From assembly GCA_033283265.1 (NCBI GenBank), contig JAWMQN010000002.1:186001-250000 (forward strand): DNA of 64,000 nucleotides, read 5' to 3'. A model generated the notes under the pieces. It ran no database searches. It saw only the letters and a list, made by a program, of their open reading frames with translations, and had not been told where the DNA came from. Numbering within the stretch: position 1 is the first letter of the stretch; each line of letters starts with the position of its first letter. This stretch comes from Mangrovimicrobium sp033283265 (GTDB taxonomy: Bacteria > Pseudomonadota > Gammaproteobacteria > Pseudomonadales > Halieaceae). Of this stretch, positions 7,251 to 15,900 are shown in pieces. The position numbers were made by a program, and so were the translations under genes.

Positions 7251-8315
7251 ATGACCTCCCGGAAAATACTCACCGCGGCACTACTGGCCTGTTCGCTCCT
7301 CGCCCAGGCCCCGCCGACGCTGGCTGCCCCCGACTACCTGAGCTTTGCCACCGACGACGAAGCCAACTCGACGGAAATCTTCAGCCAGGCGAGCCCGGCG
7401 GTGGTCTACGTCACCAACACCGCGCTGCGCCGGGTGCCCTTCACCCTCAATGTCCAGGAGATCCCGCGCGGCGCCGGCAGCGGTTTCATCTGGGACAAGA
7501 GCGGGCTGGTGGTCACCAACTTCCACGTCATCGCGGGGGCAGACCGGCTCATCGTGACCCTGCCGGACCGCCAGGATTACGAGGCAGAGGTCATCGGTGT
7601 CGCACCGGAGAAGGATCTCGCGGTGCTGCGCATGAAGGAACCGCCAGCGGACCTGCAAAGCCTCCCGCTCGGTGACTCCTCGGAGCTGTCAGTCGGCCGC
7701 AAGGTGCTCGCCATCGGCAATCCCTTCGGCCTCGACACAACACTCACCACGGGTATCGTCAGCGCACTCGGCCGGGAAATTCCGGCGCCGAGCGGCCGTA
7801 CCATCCGCGGCGTCATCCAGACTGACGCCGCCATCAACCCCGGCAACTCCGGCGGCCCACTGCTCAACTCCCTGGGCCAGCTGGTCGGTGTGAATACCGC
7901 GATCTACAGTCCCTCCGGAGCCAGCGCCGGCATCGGCTTCGCCATCCCCGTCAACACCGTGCGCGATGTCGTGCCGCAGCTGATTGCCTACGGCAGGGTG
8001 CTGCACCCGATCATCGGTGTGGAACTGGCCAGCGACAACTGGATCCGGCGCAACCGGATCGACGGCGTGCCCGTCGTGCATGTCTATCCGGGCTTGCCCG
8101 CAGCCCAGGCCGGCATGCAGGGCGCGCGGCAGGTTTCCATGCGCAAGATCGAACTTGGCGACGTGATCACTCATGTCGCTGGCGAACGGGTCAAGAACAG
8201 CGACGACTACTACACGGCGCTGGAGCGCTTCCAGCCCGGTGACGAGGTCACCATCAAGACCCGACGCGGGGAAGAGCAGCACAGTTTCAAGCTGAACCTG
8301 GTCGAATCCCAGTAG
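7251..8315 (+). CDS. HtrA/Deg-family periplasmic serine protease with one PDZ domain
   Basis: The 354-residue protein has an N-terminal signal sequence (LTAALLACSLLAQAPPTLAA). Its trypsin-like domain shows the triad H92 (TNFHVIAG), D122 (EKDLAVL) and S200 (NPGNSGGP), and a single C-terminal PDZ domain follows (about 250-350). One PDZ domain and the length fit DegS-like or short HtrA proteins more than DegP, which has two. The signal sequence looks cleavable, so a soluble periplasmic enzyme is likely. It probably degrades damaged envelope proteins; a DegS-like signalling role cannot be excluded. Confidence 0.9.
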   Translation: MTSRKILTAALLACSLLAQAPPTLAAPDYLSFATDDEANSTEIFSQASPAVVYVTNTALRRVPFTLNVQEIPRGAGSGFIWDKSGLVVTNFHVIAGADRLIVTLPDRQDYEAEVIGVAPEKDLAVLRMKEPPADLQSLPLGDSSELSVGRKVLAIGNPFGLDTTLTTGIVSALGREIPAPSGRTIRGVIQTDAAINPGNSGGPLLNSLGQLVGVNTAIYSPSGASAGIGFAIPVNTVRDVVPQLIAYGRVLHPIIGVELASDNWIRRNRIDGVPVVHVYPGLPAAQAGMQGARQVSMRKIELGDVITHVAGERVKNSDDYYTALERFQPGDEVTIKTRRGEEQHSFKLNLVESQ

Positions 8316-8325
8316 TGACGGCGGA

Positions 8326-8341
8326 GCCCCGGGCCCGGGGC
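8326..8341. terminator. GC-rich palindrome between convergent genes
   Basis: A perfect 16-nt palindrome lies just after the HtrA stop and before the stop of the convergent GGDEF-EAL gene. It could form a hairpin in either transcript. There is no U-run, so intrinsic termination is uncertain. Confidence 0.4.
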
Positions 8342-8343
8342 GG

Positions 8344-10680
8344 CTAGCTCAGGGCGTTGAGGTTGTTCGCCGGTTCGTCTTCTGCATCGAGCTTCTGCAC
8401 GTAGTCGGCGTAGTGCCAGGGCGTCAGCAGGGCTTCCAGTTCCTCCGCCGGCACCGGCTTGCTGAACAGGTAGCCCTGGATCACATGGGCGCCGTTGCGG
8501 GTGAGGAAGCGGAACTGCTCACGCGTCTCCACTCCCTCCGCAACCGGTTTCAGACCGAGACTGCGGGCCAGCGCGATGATCCCTTTCACCAGGCTACCGC
8601 CCTGCTCACTCGATACGGCGTTGACGACAAAGTTGCGGTCGACCTTCAATTCGTCGAGGGGAAACTGGCTGAGGTAATTCAGGGAACAATAGCCGGTGCC
8701 AAAATCATCTATGGCCAGTCCGACACCCATTTCCCGCAACTCATGCAGCGCCGCGACCGAAGACGTGACGTCACTCATCAACACGCCCTCGGTGACCTCC
8801 AGTTGCAGGGACCCCGGGGATACACCGGTTTCCCGCAGAACCGTGCGGATAACCTCGATGAACGCGGGGCTGAATTGCAGGGCAGACACGTTGACGGAAA
8901 CCCGCGGCAGTTTCCGCCCGCGCTTGCCGAATTCGCGTATCTGCTGGCAGGCCTTGCGCACTACCATCTCGCCGATTTCAGAAATCAGGCCCATTTCCTC
9001 GGCAATGGGAATGAACTGCTCTGGCGGGATGATGCCCAGCTCCGGGTCGGACCAGCGCACCAGGGCCTCAGCGCCGACGACCGAACCGCTGTGGCTGTCT
9101 ACCTGGGGCTGATAATGCAATTCCATCGTGCCGCGCTCGACCGCCTTGCGCAGCTCGTTTTCCATGGTCAGGCGCTCGATGCCCGCCTCGTCCATGGAGC
9201 TGTCATATATAAGGTAGTGGTTGCGTCCCTTCTGCTTCGCGCGATACATCGCCGTGTCGGCGCAGCGCAGCAAGCCCTCGACATCCTCCGCATGCAGGGG
9301 TGCGATCGCGATGCCGATACTGCAGGTGACTACCAGTTCGTGACCGTGAATTATCAGCGGCTCGGAAAGCGCTTCCATGAGGCGCCGGGCAACCATACCA
9401 GCGGATTCCAGGTCGTCGACCTCGTTGAGCACCACGGTAAACTCGTCGCCACCAATACGTGAAACATCGATCTGCGAAACCGGGTCCGCGTTGTAGGCAA
9501 CGATGTCGCTGCTGCGGACACAGCCAGTCAGGCGCTCCCCGACCTCGCGCAGGAGTATATCGCCGGAGCTGTGGCCGAGTGAGTCGTTGATGCGCTTGAA
9601 GTTGTCCAGGTCGAGAAACAGCACCGCCAGCGAACCCTGGTTGCGCTGCATCAGCTTCAGCAGCAGGCCGAGTTGCTCGGTAAACAGGCGCCGGTTGGGC
9701 AGCGCCGTCAGCCCATCGTAGTAGGCGAGGTGATGCAGCCGGTTGCGCGCCCTGGTGACCTGCTCCACAGCGCGATTGAGCTCTTCGTTGCGCTTGGAGA
9801 GCTGCGCGTTGCGCTCCTCCACCTTCATGCTGAGCAGGTGGTGATCGGCGTCCATGCGCTGCTTGTATTCCGTGACCCCGGTGATTACCCCGTTGAAGAT
9901 CTTGGCAATTTCCTGCAATTCATCGCTGCCCTTGACCCTCACCGGCTCCTGCATTCCACCCGAGGCGATCACGTCCGCCGCCCTGGCCAGGCTGGCGATG
10001 GGCGAGGTGATACGCCGGGTCAGCATCAGGCTCAGGCCGAGGGCCAGCGCGGCGATAAGCAGACAAACCAGGAAGACCAGCAACAGTCCGGGCAGGATCT
10101 GCAGCAACACGTCGCGCTGACCAACTGCCAGGTGCAGGTAGCCGACAATAAAGCTGCTGTGATCAACAACGCTGCCGCTGGGGAGAAAATCGCCGCGCTG
10201 CAGGTTTTTCCTCACCGGGTTTACCGGTGAGGTGACCGGCAAAATAATGTGCGTAAAACGATCCGCGCCAATTGCTGCGGAGAAAATCCCGGAACCGGTT
10301 TCCAGCCCGCGCCCATCGATATCGACGATAGTGCGCTCGGTATCCGAACTGTTACCGCGCAGAGCGGAGAGCGCCGGGCTGTTGCGCGCGGTAGCCTCCG
10401 GTACGGCAAGCAGACGCCGGGACTGGCTGTCAAAGAGCACGGCGTAGCGAACCACGTTGTCAGCGGAGAGTCGCTCGAGCACCGATGCCATGCCAGCCCG
10501 GTCGCCAAACTGGAGGAACATAGGCAGTTCACGGCTTTGCTCGACCTGGTGAACCAACTGGTTAACCAGGTTATCGCGCGCGAGACGATAATCACGGACG
10601 CCGGTGAGCACACTCAACAAGGCACTCATGCCGAGCACCAGCGCTACTACCAGAATGTTTATTTTCCCCGCTATTGTCAT
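8344..10680 (-). CDS. HAMP-GGDEF-EAL transmembrane c-di-GMP enzyme
   Basis: The 778-residue protein has two membrane segments (about 7-27 and 196-220) flanking a periplasmic sensor, then HAMP (about 215-270). A GGDEF domain with intact motif RIGGDEF (410-414) follows. The EAL domain has EAL at 538-540, DDFGTGY at 658-664 and AEGVET at 714-719. The key motifs of both halves are present, so it may make or break down c-di-GMP; many such hybrids favour hydrolysis with GGDEF as a GTP sensor. It converges on the HtrA gene and diverges from the 10783 gene. Confidence 0.93.
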   Translation of the reverse strand: MTIAGKINILVVALVLGMSALLSVLTGVRDYRLARDNLVNQLVHQVEQSRELPMFLQFGDRAGMASVLERLSADNVVRYAVLFDSQSRRLLAVPEATARNSPALSALRGNSSDTERTIVDIDGRGLETGSGIFSAAIGADRFTHIILPVTSPVNPVRKNLQRGDFLPSGSVVDHSSFIVGYLHLAVGQRDVLLQILPGLLLVFLVCLLIAALALGLSLMLTRRITSPIASLARAADVIASGGMQEPVRVKGSDELQEIAKIFNGVITGVTEYKQRMDADHHLLSMKVEERNAQLSKRNEELNRAVEQVTRARNRLHHLAYYDGLTALPNRRLFTEQLGLLLKLMQRNQGSLAVLFLDLDNFKRINDSLGHSSGDILLREVGERLTGCVRSSDIVAYNADPVSQIDVSRIGGDEFTVVLNEVDDLESAGMVARRLMEALSEPLIIHGHELVVTCSIGIAIAPLHAEDVEGLLRCADTAMYRAKQKGRNHYLIYDSSMDEAGIERLTMENELRKAVERGTMELHYQPQVDSHSGSVVGAEALVRWSDPELGIIPPEQFIPIAEEMGLISEIGEMVVRKACQQIREFGKRGRKLPRVSVNVSALQFSPAFIEVIRTVLRETGVSPGSLQLEVTEGVLMSDVTSSVAALHELREMGVGLAIDDFGTGYCSLNYLSQFPLDELKVDRNFVVNAVSSEQGGSLVKGIIALARSLGLKPVAEGVETREQFRFLTRNGAHVIQGYLFSKPVPAEELEALLTPWHYADYVQKLDAEDEPANNLNALS

Positions 10681-10782
10681 TGCTCGCTTCCAATGCTGAG
10701 TCGGTCACGCTGAGCCAAAGGTTCTCGACGTAGAATACCGTGCACAGGTCACGAAATCTGCAGAATTCTCGGGATTTCACTA

Positions 10783-11373
10783 GTGGCTCATCCGAGGCAT
10801 GTGCTTGAATTCCTGAAACGAAAAGACGAAACAGGCAGGGCGGCCGGAATGTCCGAATTCCAAATGACACACGTGGCGCTGGTTGGCGCTCGCATGGACG
10901 TGTTCGCGCCCCTGGGTTATCACAGCCGCAGTGAACTGACCCTGCGCAGGGTATTGCCTGTTTACCAGCCAGATCTCGCTGAATTGAATGGAGCGGACTA
11001 TCGCCGCATGGTCGCCCGCGATCTTCCTGTGTGGGTGCACAATGCGATTACCGACCCGAACTTCCCCGGTCGAGCCCAACTGCTACCGCCCCTGCGTCGC
11101 TTCGAGGGGGAGTTGCGCGACAGTCGTGACAATGAAGTGATTGCGGCGGTGCTGAACTCAGGCTTTCGCAATCGGGTCATGGACCCGCTGAACCTGCCGG
11201 CCAATATGCCCCTGCGCCAGCGCTGCAGCATGCTCATGCACGTCAGCACCTGGCAGGAAGCCTACCGCCAACTGGAACACAGCCTGGTGGAGATCCTGTT
11301 CGAGCGACGCAGTGAAGTCAGCGCCTGGCTGGCGACCGCCGAACCGGAAATCGATCCAGCAGTCGCCGTCTAA
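10783..11373 (+). CDS. Hypothetical protein (196 aa)
   Basis: This soluble, mixed alpha/beta-looking protein has no signal peptide, membrane segment or known motif. It contains FQMTHVALVGARMDVFAPLGYHSRSELTLRRV and a helical C-terminal part. The frame opens with GTG at 10783; ATG at 10849 (MSEFQMTHV) is an alternative start, and neither has a clear ribosome binding site. It is divergent from the GGDEF-EAL gene by 102 nt and convergent with the 11410 gene. I do not recognise it. Confidence 0.6.
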   Translation: MAHPRHVLEFLKRKDETGRAAGMSEFQMTHVALVGARMDVFAPLGYHSRSELTLRRVLPVYQPDLAELNGADYRRMVARDLPVWVHNAITDPNFPGRAQLLPPLRRFEGELRDSRDNEVIAAVLNSGFRNRVMDPLNLPANMPLRQRCSMLMHVSTWQEAYRQLEHSLVEILFERRSEVSAWLATAEPEIDPAVAV

Positions 11374-11409
11374 CAGCGCAATACCTGAGGATATCGGAAG
11401 AGCGCGCTA

Positions 11410-11736
11410 TCAGTCGGCGGGGCGGCGCGATGCGCTGTCCCCAACCATGCGCACGGTGCGCTGGCAGGTGTCCAGCCAGGGCAACACCGGATCGGTGCGC
11501 AGTGCACGTACATAGCCCTCGGCACTGCGGCAGGCGATGCTGGTTTTATTCGGAGTCCAATCACCTTCTTTCGGGCGCGGTTTACGTTTGCTGTAATACC
11601 AGATCCCGCGCCGATCCTGCATGACATAGTTCGCCTCGGCGGGCAGGTAGACTTTCTTACCCTCGATTACCGCGAACACTTCGATATTCCCACCGGGATT
11701 TTCCCCCACAACCGCTGTCGGTGTTATGGTCAGCAT
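11410..11736 (-). CDS. Hypothetical protein (108 aa)
   Basis: The protein starts MLTITPTAVVGENPGGNIEVFAVIEGKKVYLPAEANYVM and is basic in the middle (KRKPRPKEGDWTPNK). It has three cysteine/tryptophan-containing patches and no signal peptide. A GAGGGG element precedes the ATG by 9 nt, which supports a real gene. It is transcribed away from the palindrome-rich island at 11886-11985, so its promoter may lie there. No family is recognised. Confidence 0.55.
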   Translation of the reverse strand: MLTITPTAVVGENPGGNIEVFAVIEGKKVYLPAEANYVMQDRRGIWYYSKRKPRPKEGDWTPNKTSIACRSAEGYVRALRTDPVLPWLDTCQRTVRMVGDSASRRPAD

Positions 11737-12096
11737 CGCTGTTTCCCCTCACTCTTTTCTTGTCGTCCCTTTCGGAGTGGGCTGGCCGTATTGTTTATCC
11801 CAAGGCCCCATCCGTCCCCTGGCCATAAAAAGCTGGCACGGCTTAAGTTATAAGCCGAGTTACCTAATCCAGCAATGCCGAATTCGCCAAAATTTTGGTC
11901 GTTTTCACAAATTTGGCAAATTTTGGCCAAAATTTTTGACGAAGGCCCCAGGTTGACAGGTTCTGGTGGGGCTCTTTGCCAAATTTTCGCAGGCAGAAAA
12001 AAAAAGGTTCAGGGGTGGGAGCGACGAAAATTTACCGCAGACTGACCGCGGGCAGCACCGCGCCCGGCACGCTGGTGGTGTTCATCTGCAGGGCAT
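11737..12096. other. Gene-free AT-rich stretch with palindromes
   Basis: No credible gene is seen between the 11410 gene and the end of the Pil-Chp operon. The middle part is much richer in A and T than its surroundings. It contains a perfect 12-nt palindrome at 11887-11898, a perfect 18-nt palindrome at 11918-11935 and a related GCCAAATTTT copy at 11978-11987. These share a GCCAAA(A)TTTT core in both orientations. Multiple operators, a bent-DNA or nucleoid-protein region, or a remnant of mobile DNA are possible. Confidence 0.6.
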
Positions 12097-12114
12097 AGCC
12101 CCGGGAGAGGGGCT
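12097..12114 (-). terminator. Hairpin at the end of the Pil-Chp operon
   Basis: Arms 12097-12102 (AGCCCC) and 12109-12114 (GGGGCT) enclose a 6-nt loop and touch the stop codon of the last gene of the operon (12114-12116). Read on the minus strand, no clear U-run follows, so this is a candidate only. Confidence 0.4.
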
Positions 12115-12509
12115 CAGTTCTGGACCAGGTGGATATTGGGCGGGGCGTCGTCGCCAGGTTCGAGGGGGGTGAGCTCCAGCGGGATGTCGCTCACCAGCAA
12201 GTCCGCGGCCTCCTCTACTGAACTCATCAGCATATGCAGGGAAAGGGCGGCCCGGGACTCCGGTGTCTCCACCAGGTCTGCAATGGCCCCGAGTTGCTGC
12301 TCCTGCAAAAAGCCGAGGATCACGGCGTTGGTCAGGTAGTCGCGGATGATCTGGCGGCTGATCTGGTCCTGGAGAAAATCCTGGTAGCTGTCCTGTGCAA
12401 ATATCCGCCCCAGGGTCTGCACGTCCTCGGGCGGAATGGCGTCCATGCCTGTGTCTTCAGGGCCGAAAGCGGCATTGATGCGCTGCACGATAGAATCCAG
12501 CTGTACCAT
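12114..12509 (-). CDS. Hypothetical protein, last gene of the Pil-Chp cluster (131 aa)
   Basis: The 131-residue, acidic, mainly helical protein begins MVQLDSIVQRINAAFGPEDTG and contains QDQISRQIIRDYLTNAVILGFLQEQQLG. The frame opens further upstream, but the ATG at 12509 has a strong GGAGG element 7 nt before it and lies 26 nt after the CheW-like gene, so it is chosen. There is no membrane segment or known motif. Its place at the end of the chemosensory operon suggests an accessory role in that pathway, which is inference only. Confidence 0.7.
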   Translation of the reverse strand: MVQLDSIVQRINAAFGPEDTGMDAIPPEDVQTLGRIFAQDSYQDFLQDQISRQIIRDYLTNAVILGFLQEQQLGAIADLVETPESRAALSLHMLMSSVEEAADLLVSDIPLELTPLEPGDDAPPNIHLVQN

Positions 12510-12535
12510 TATTTTCCTCCGCAGAGCAGCGGCAG

Positions 12536-12982
12536 CTAGGCCGTAGCCTGCGCAACGACCTGACAACAGTAGGCCTGCAACGCAGGCAGGTCTGGCAGCT
12601 GGTACAACTCACCGCCAGTTTCAAAGGCTGCCAACAGGAACTCCGCATCACTCGCGACTTCCGTACAGCCGGCAAAATCAAGACTGCGTACACCGACCCC
12701 CTCACCGCGCAGGGCCACGGCCCAGTACTCCGGGGACTGGCCGCGCAGGCCGAGAAATACCGCTACAAGGCCAGTCTGGCTGTGCTGGTTGAGCCACGGC
12801 GGATCGCCCGCGCGGGCAAAATCCAGCACCGGCACCCGCTGGTCGCGCCAGTCGATGCTGGGCGGCAACTCCGTGTGGCCAGAGAGCGTCACCAACTCGG
12901 CGAGACTGTTCTGCGGCACCGCCCAGCGCAGCTCCCTGCCGAGAGGCAACAGGACACACATGCGTTCAGAAGTTTGCCCCAT
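12536..12982 (-). CDS. chpC: CheW-like adaptor, ChpC-like
   Basis: The 148-residue protein has a CheW-like fold signature: VLLPLGRELRWAVPQNSLAELVTL, IDWRDQRVPVLDF, TGLVAVFLGL and GVRSLDFAGCTEV. It starts 2 nt after the ChpA-like kinase stop. In the Pseudomonas Pil-Chp cluster a second CheW-like protein, ChpC, follows ChpA, so the position supports ChpC. Sequence conservation is low, so the symbol is tentative. Confidence 0.7.
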   Translation of the reverse strand: MGQTSERMCVLLPLGRELRWAVPQNSLAELVTLSGHTELPPSIDWRDQRVPVLDFARAGDPPWLNQHSQTGLVAVFLGLRGQSPEYWAVALRGEGVGVRSLDFAGCTEVASDAEFLLAAFETGGELYQLPDLPALQAYCCQVVAQATA

Positions 12983-12984
12983 TA

Positions 12985-15900
12985 CTATTCCTGCTGGTCC
13001 AATTCCAGCCGATGCCCCGTAAGGTCATTGATCTGCCCGATCAGCATGCGGAAATTGAAGGGCTTGCCCATGTAGCCGTTGCAACCGGCCTCTTCGGCGA
13101 GCGTGCGGTGCTTCACACCGGTCCGGGAAGTGATCATGATCACTGGCAGGTCGGCAAAGCGCGAGGACTTGCGAATATCGCGCAGCGCCTGGATACCATC
13201 TTTCACCGGCATCTCGACATCCATCAGGACGATATCCGGCAGTCGATCGGTGGTATTCAGCCAGTCGATGGCAACCGCGCCATTTTCAGCGGTCGCCGTC
13301 TCCAGCCCGACACTCTCCAGCTGGCTGGTCGCGACCATCCGCTGGGTGCGCGAGTCATCCACGACCAGCACGAGCAGCTTGTCCTCCTGCGGCCGGTCCA
13401 TCGCCACAGCGGTACTCTGGCCTTCCTCGAAGCAACTGACCAGCACGTTCAGGTCGAGAGCGACGACCGCCTCGCCATCGGCAGTGGTCGCCGCACCCGC
13501 GACACCGGGAACCGCGGCGAACTGCACTCCCAGGGTGCGGATTACCAGTTCCAGCGCTTCCTCGACATCATCCACGGCAATCGCCATGCGCCGGGTGTCG
13601 TTGCCGGCTATCAACACCGGGATGGTGCTGCGCCAGGCGCTGCGCTCCGGCAGGTTACAGCTGTTACAGAGCGTGCCGAGATAGGCCGGCTCGCAAACCA
13701 TGGAAGACAGGGTCAGGGTTTCCCCCTGCTCCACCGCGTCGAAGAACCGATCCACCGGCAGTTCATCCACGGCAATCAGGCCGCCGAGCGGAACAGCGTA
13801 GGAGTTGTCACCGGCGCTGACCAGCAGCGCGCCGTTTACGGCGACGTTGGTCGGAATGCGCAGGTGGAATGATGTGCCCCTGCCCGGTTCAGAGGTGATG
13901 CGGATTTCGCCGCCCATCTTCTGCAGCTCGCTGGCAACGATATCCATCCCGACACCGCGACCGGAAATCTGGCTGACTTCCGACGCGGTGGAAAAACCCT
14001 TGCTGAAAATCAGGTTGAGTGCTTCCTCGTCACACAGCGCGTCGACGTCGCCACCGATGCCCTTTGACTTCGCGGAAGCACGAATCCTGGCCGGATCCAT
14101 CCCGCGCCCGTCGTCGGACAGCACGATTACCGTGTCCGCACCCGACTTGCGCAAATCGAGACTGATCTGGCCGACACTGGGTTTACCTGCAGCCTGGCGC
14201 TCCGCGGAGCCCTCGATACCGTGATCGAGCGCGTTGCGCACCATGTGTTCGAGTATGGTCTGGCAGCGCGCGTAGTCGTCGCGATCCAGGGTCCCCACCT
14301 CATTGACCACCCGGAATGCCACTTCCTTGCCGAGATCGGCACTCACCGTGCGCACCAGCCGGCGCAGACCAGGCGTCAGGCGGGACACGGGCACCACCCT
14401 CGCCGCACGGATGGAGGAGCCGATCGAGGAAATTACCGTGGCCTGCTGCTTCAGCAGGGCCTCGGACTGGCTGTTGTGCTTGCTCACCAGTTCGATCAGG
14501 TCGGCAAGATCCTCCACACCCTCGCGCAGAATATTCGCCGCCTCCTGCAATTCGGAGTAACGGTCCATCTCCAGGGCGTCGAGATTCTCACCCGACTGGC
14601 CACCGCTGGCGGTGACGTTGAACAAACCGCCGCTGGCGATATCCGCGATGTGCGCGCGCACCGAGGTCAGGCGCCCCTGCAACTCCGCGGTGGAGCGCTT
14701 GGTGCGGCTGGCGCTCTGCACGGTGCGCACGCCGAGTTGCTGCGCCTGGTTGGTCAGGTTCAGCAGCAGGTCGAGCTTCTCCGAGGTGATGCGCACGGAC
14801 TGCTGCGCGGCCAGAACCCGGGCCCCTTCGTCGGCGAGTTTCTTGTCGGCCTCCTTGCGGCGCACGTCCTCGACGGACAACTCGGGCAGGACAACGGGCT
14901 CGACGGCCGCCGCCGCGACTTCCTCCTGCAGCGGCGCCTCTGCAGTCATCTCCCGCGCTAAATCTGCACTGGTTTCGGCGAGCGCCTTGCGCGCGCCGGG
15001 CAGTTCATAGTCGATGTCACGGCGCCGTTCCTGAACAACGTCGAGACCGCTCAGGGCGGCGTCGAGCCAGGCGTTGAGTATCCGGAAGAAATCGCCCGCC
15101 TGGCCGGTAACGGGGCGCGGCAGCTCTTCCAGCAGGGTCTCGAAGTTATGGATCAGGGTGCCGTAGTAGTGGAGCCCGACCCCCTTGGCAATACCCTTGA
15201 TGGTGTGCAGCACACGGCCGACTTCAAGCGGGCGTTCCGTACTCTCCACGTCGGCTTCCCAGCCACTGATCGCCGCCTCGAGTTTTTCCAGTTCAGTGGA
15301 ACCCTCTTCGATGAATGCATCGAGGAAGTCGGCGAAAATCTCCCCGCTGCCGGGACTGCAGCTGGAGAACCGGATATCAGCGGGTATACACCAGGCCCAG
15401 TCTTCATCCTCGGCTGCCGCCACAGACGTTTCTGGCGCTGCTTCCGCAGCCTCCAATGGCTCCTCGAGCTCCGACATTGCCGGAGGAACCTCCAGCCCGG
15501 AGTCGAAAGGATCACCGCCGTCCAGGCCGTCGAATATGGCCTCAATCTCTTCCCCGTCGGGCAGCCAGCCATCCACCTCATCCGGCACCGACAGTTCCGC
15601 GGACTCCAGGTCCAGCTCGTTGTCGTCGAGCAGGTCCTCATCGAAGATCCGGGACTCGACCAGCCGCAGGCCGGCTTTAAGTTCACTCCCGGTCTTCGCT
15701 TCGACAGTTTCCGCAAGCACTTCCGGCTCGCCGGCCAGCAGCAGCTCCGCTGCGGCATCCGCCTGTGAGCGCCCGGCCAGTGGCTCCTCGTGGAATATCC
15801 GGTTGCAAAGTTTTCCAGATACCGTGTCCTGCAGACGCAGGAACACCGCTGCGAGAATGGACGCATCCAGGTCCGCCACGGCCTCGGGTATGACCGAGCA

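Noticed and set aside
11730..11930. Minus-strand 66-residue frame across the palindromic island
   Set aside because: It overlaps the start of the 11410 gene in another frame, runs through the repeats and has no ribosome binding site.
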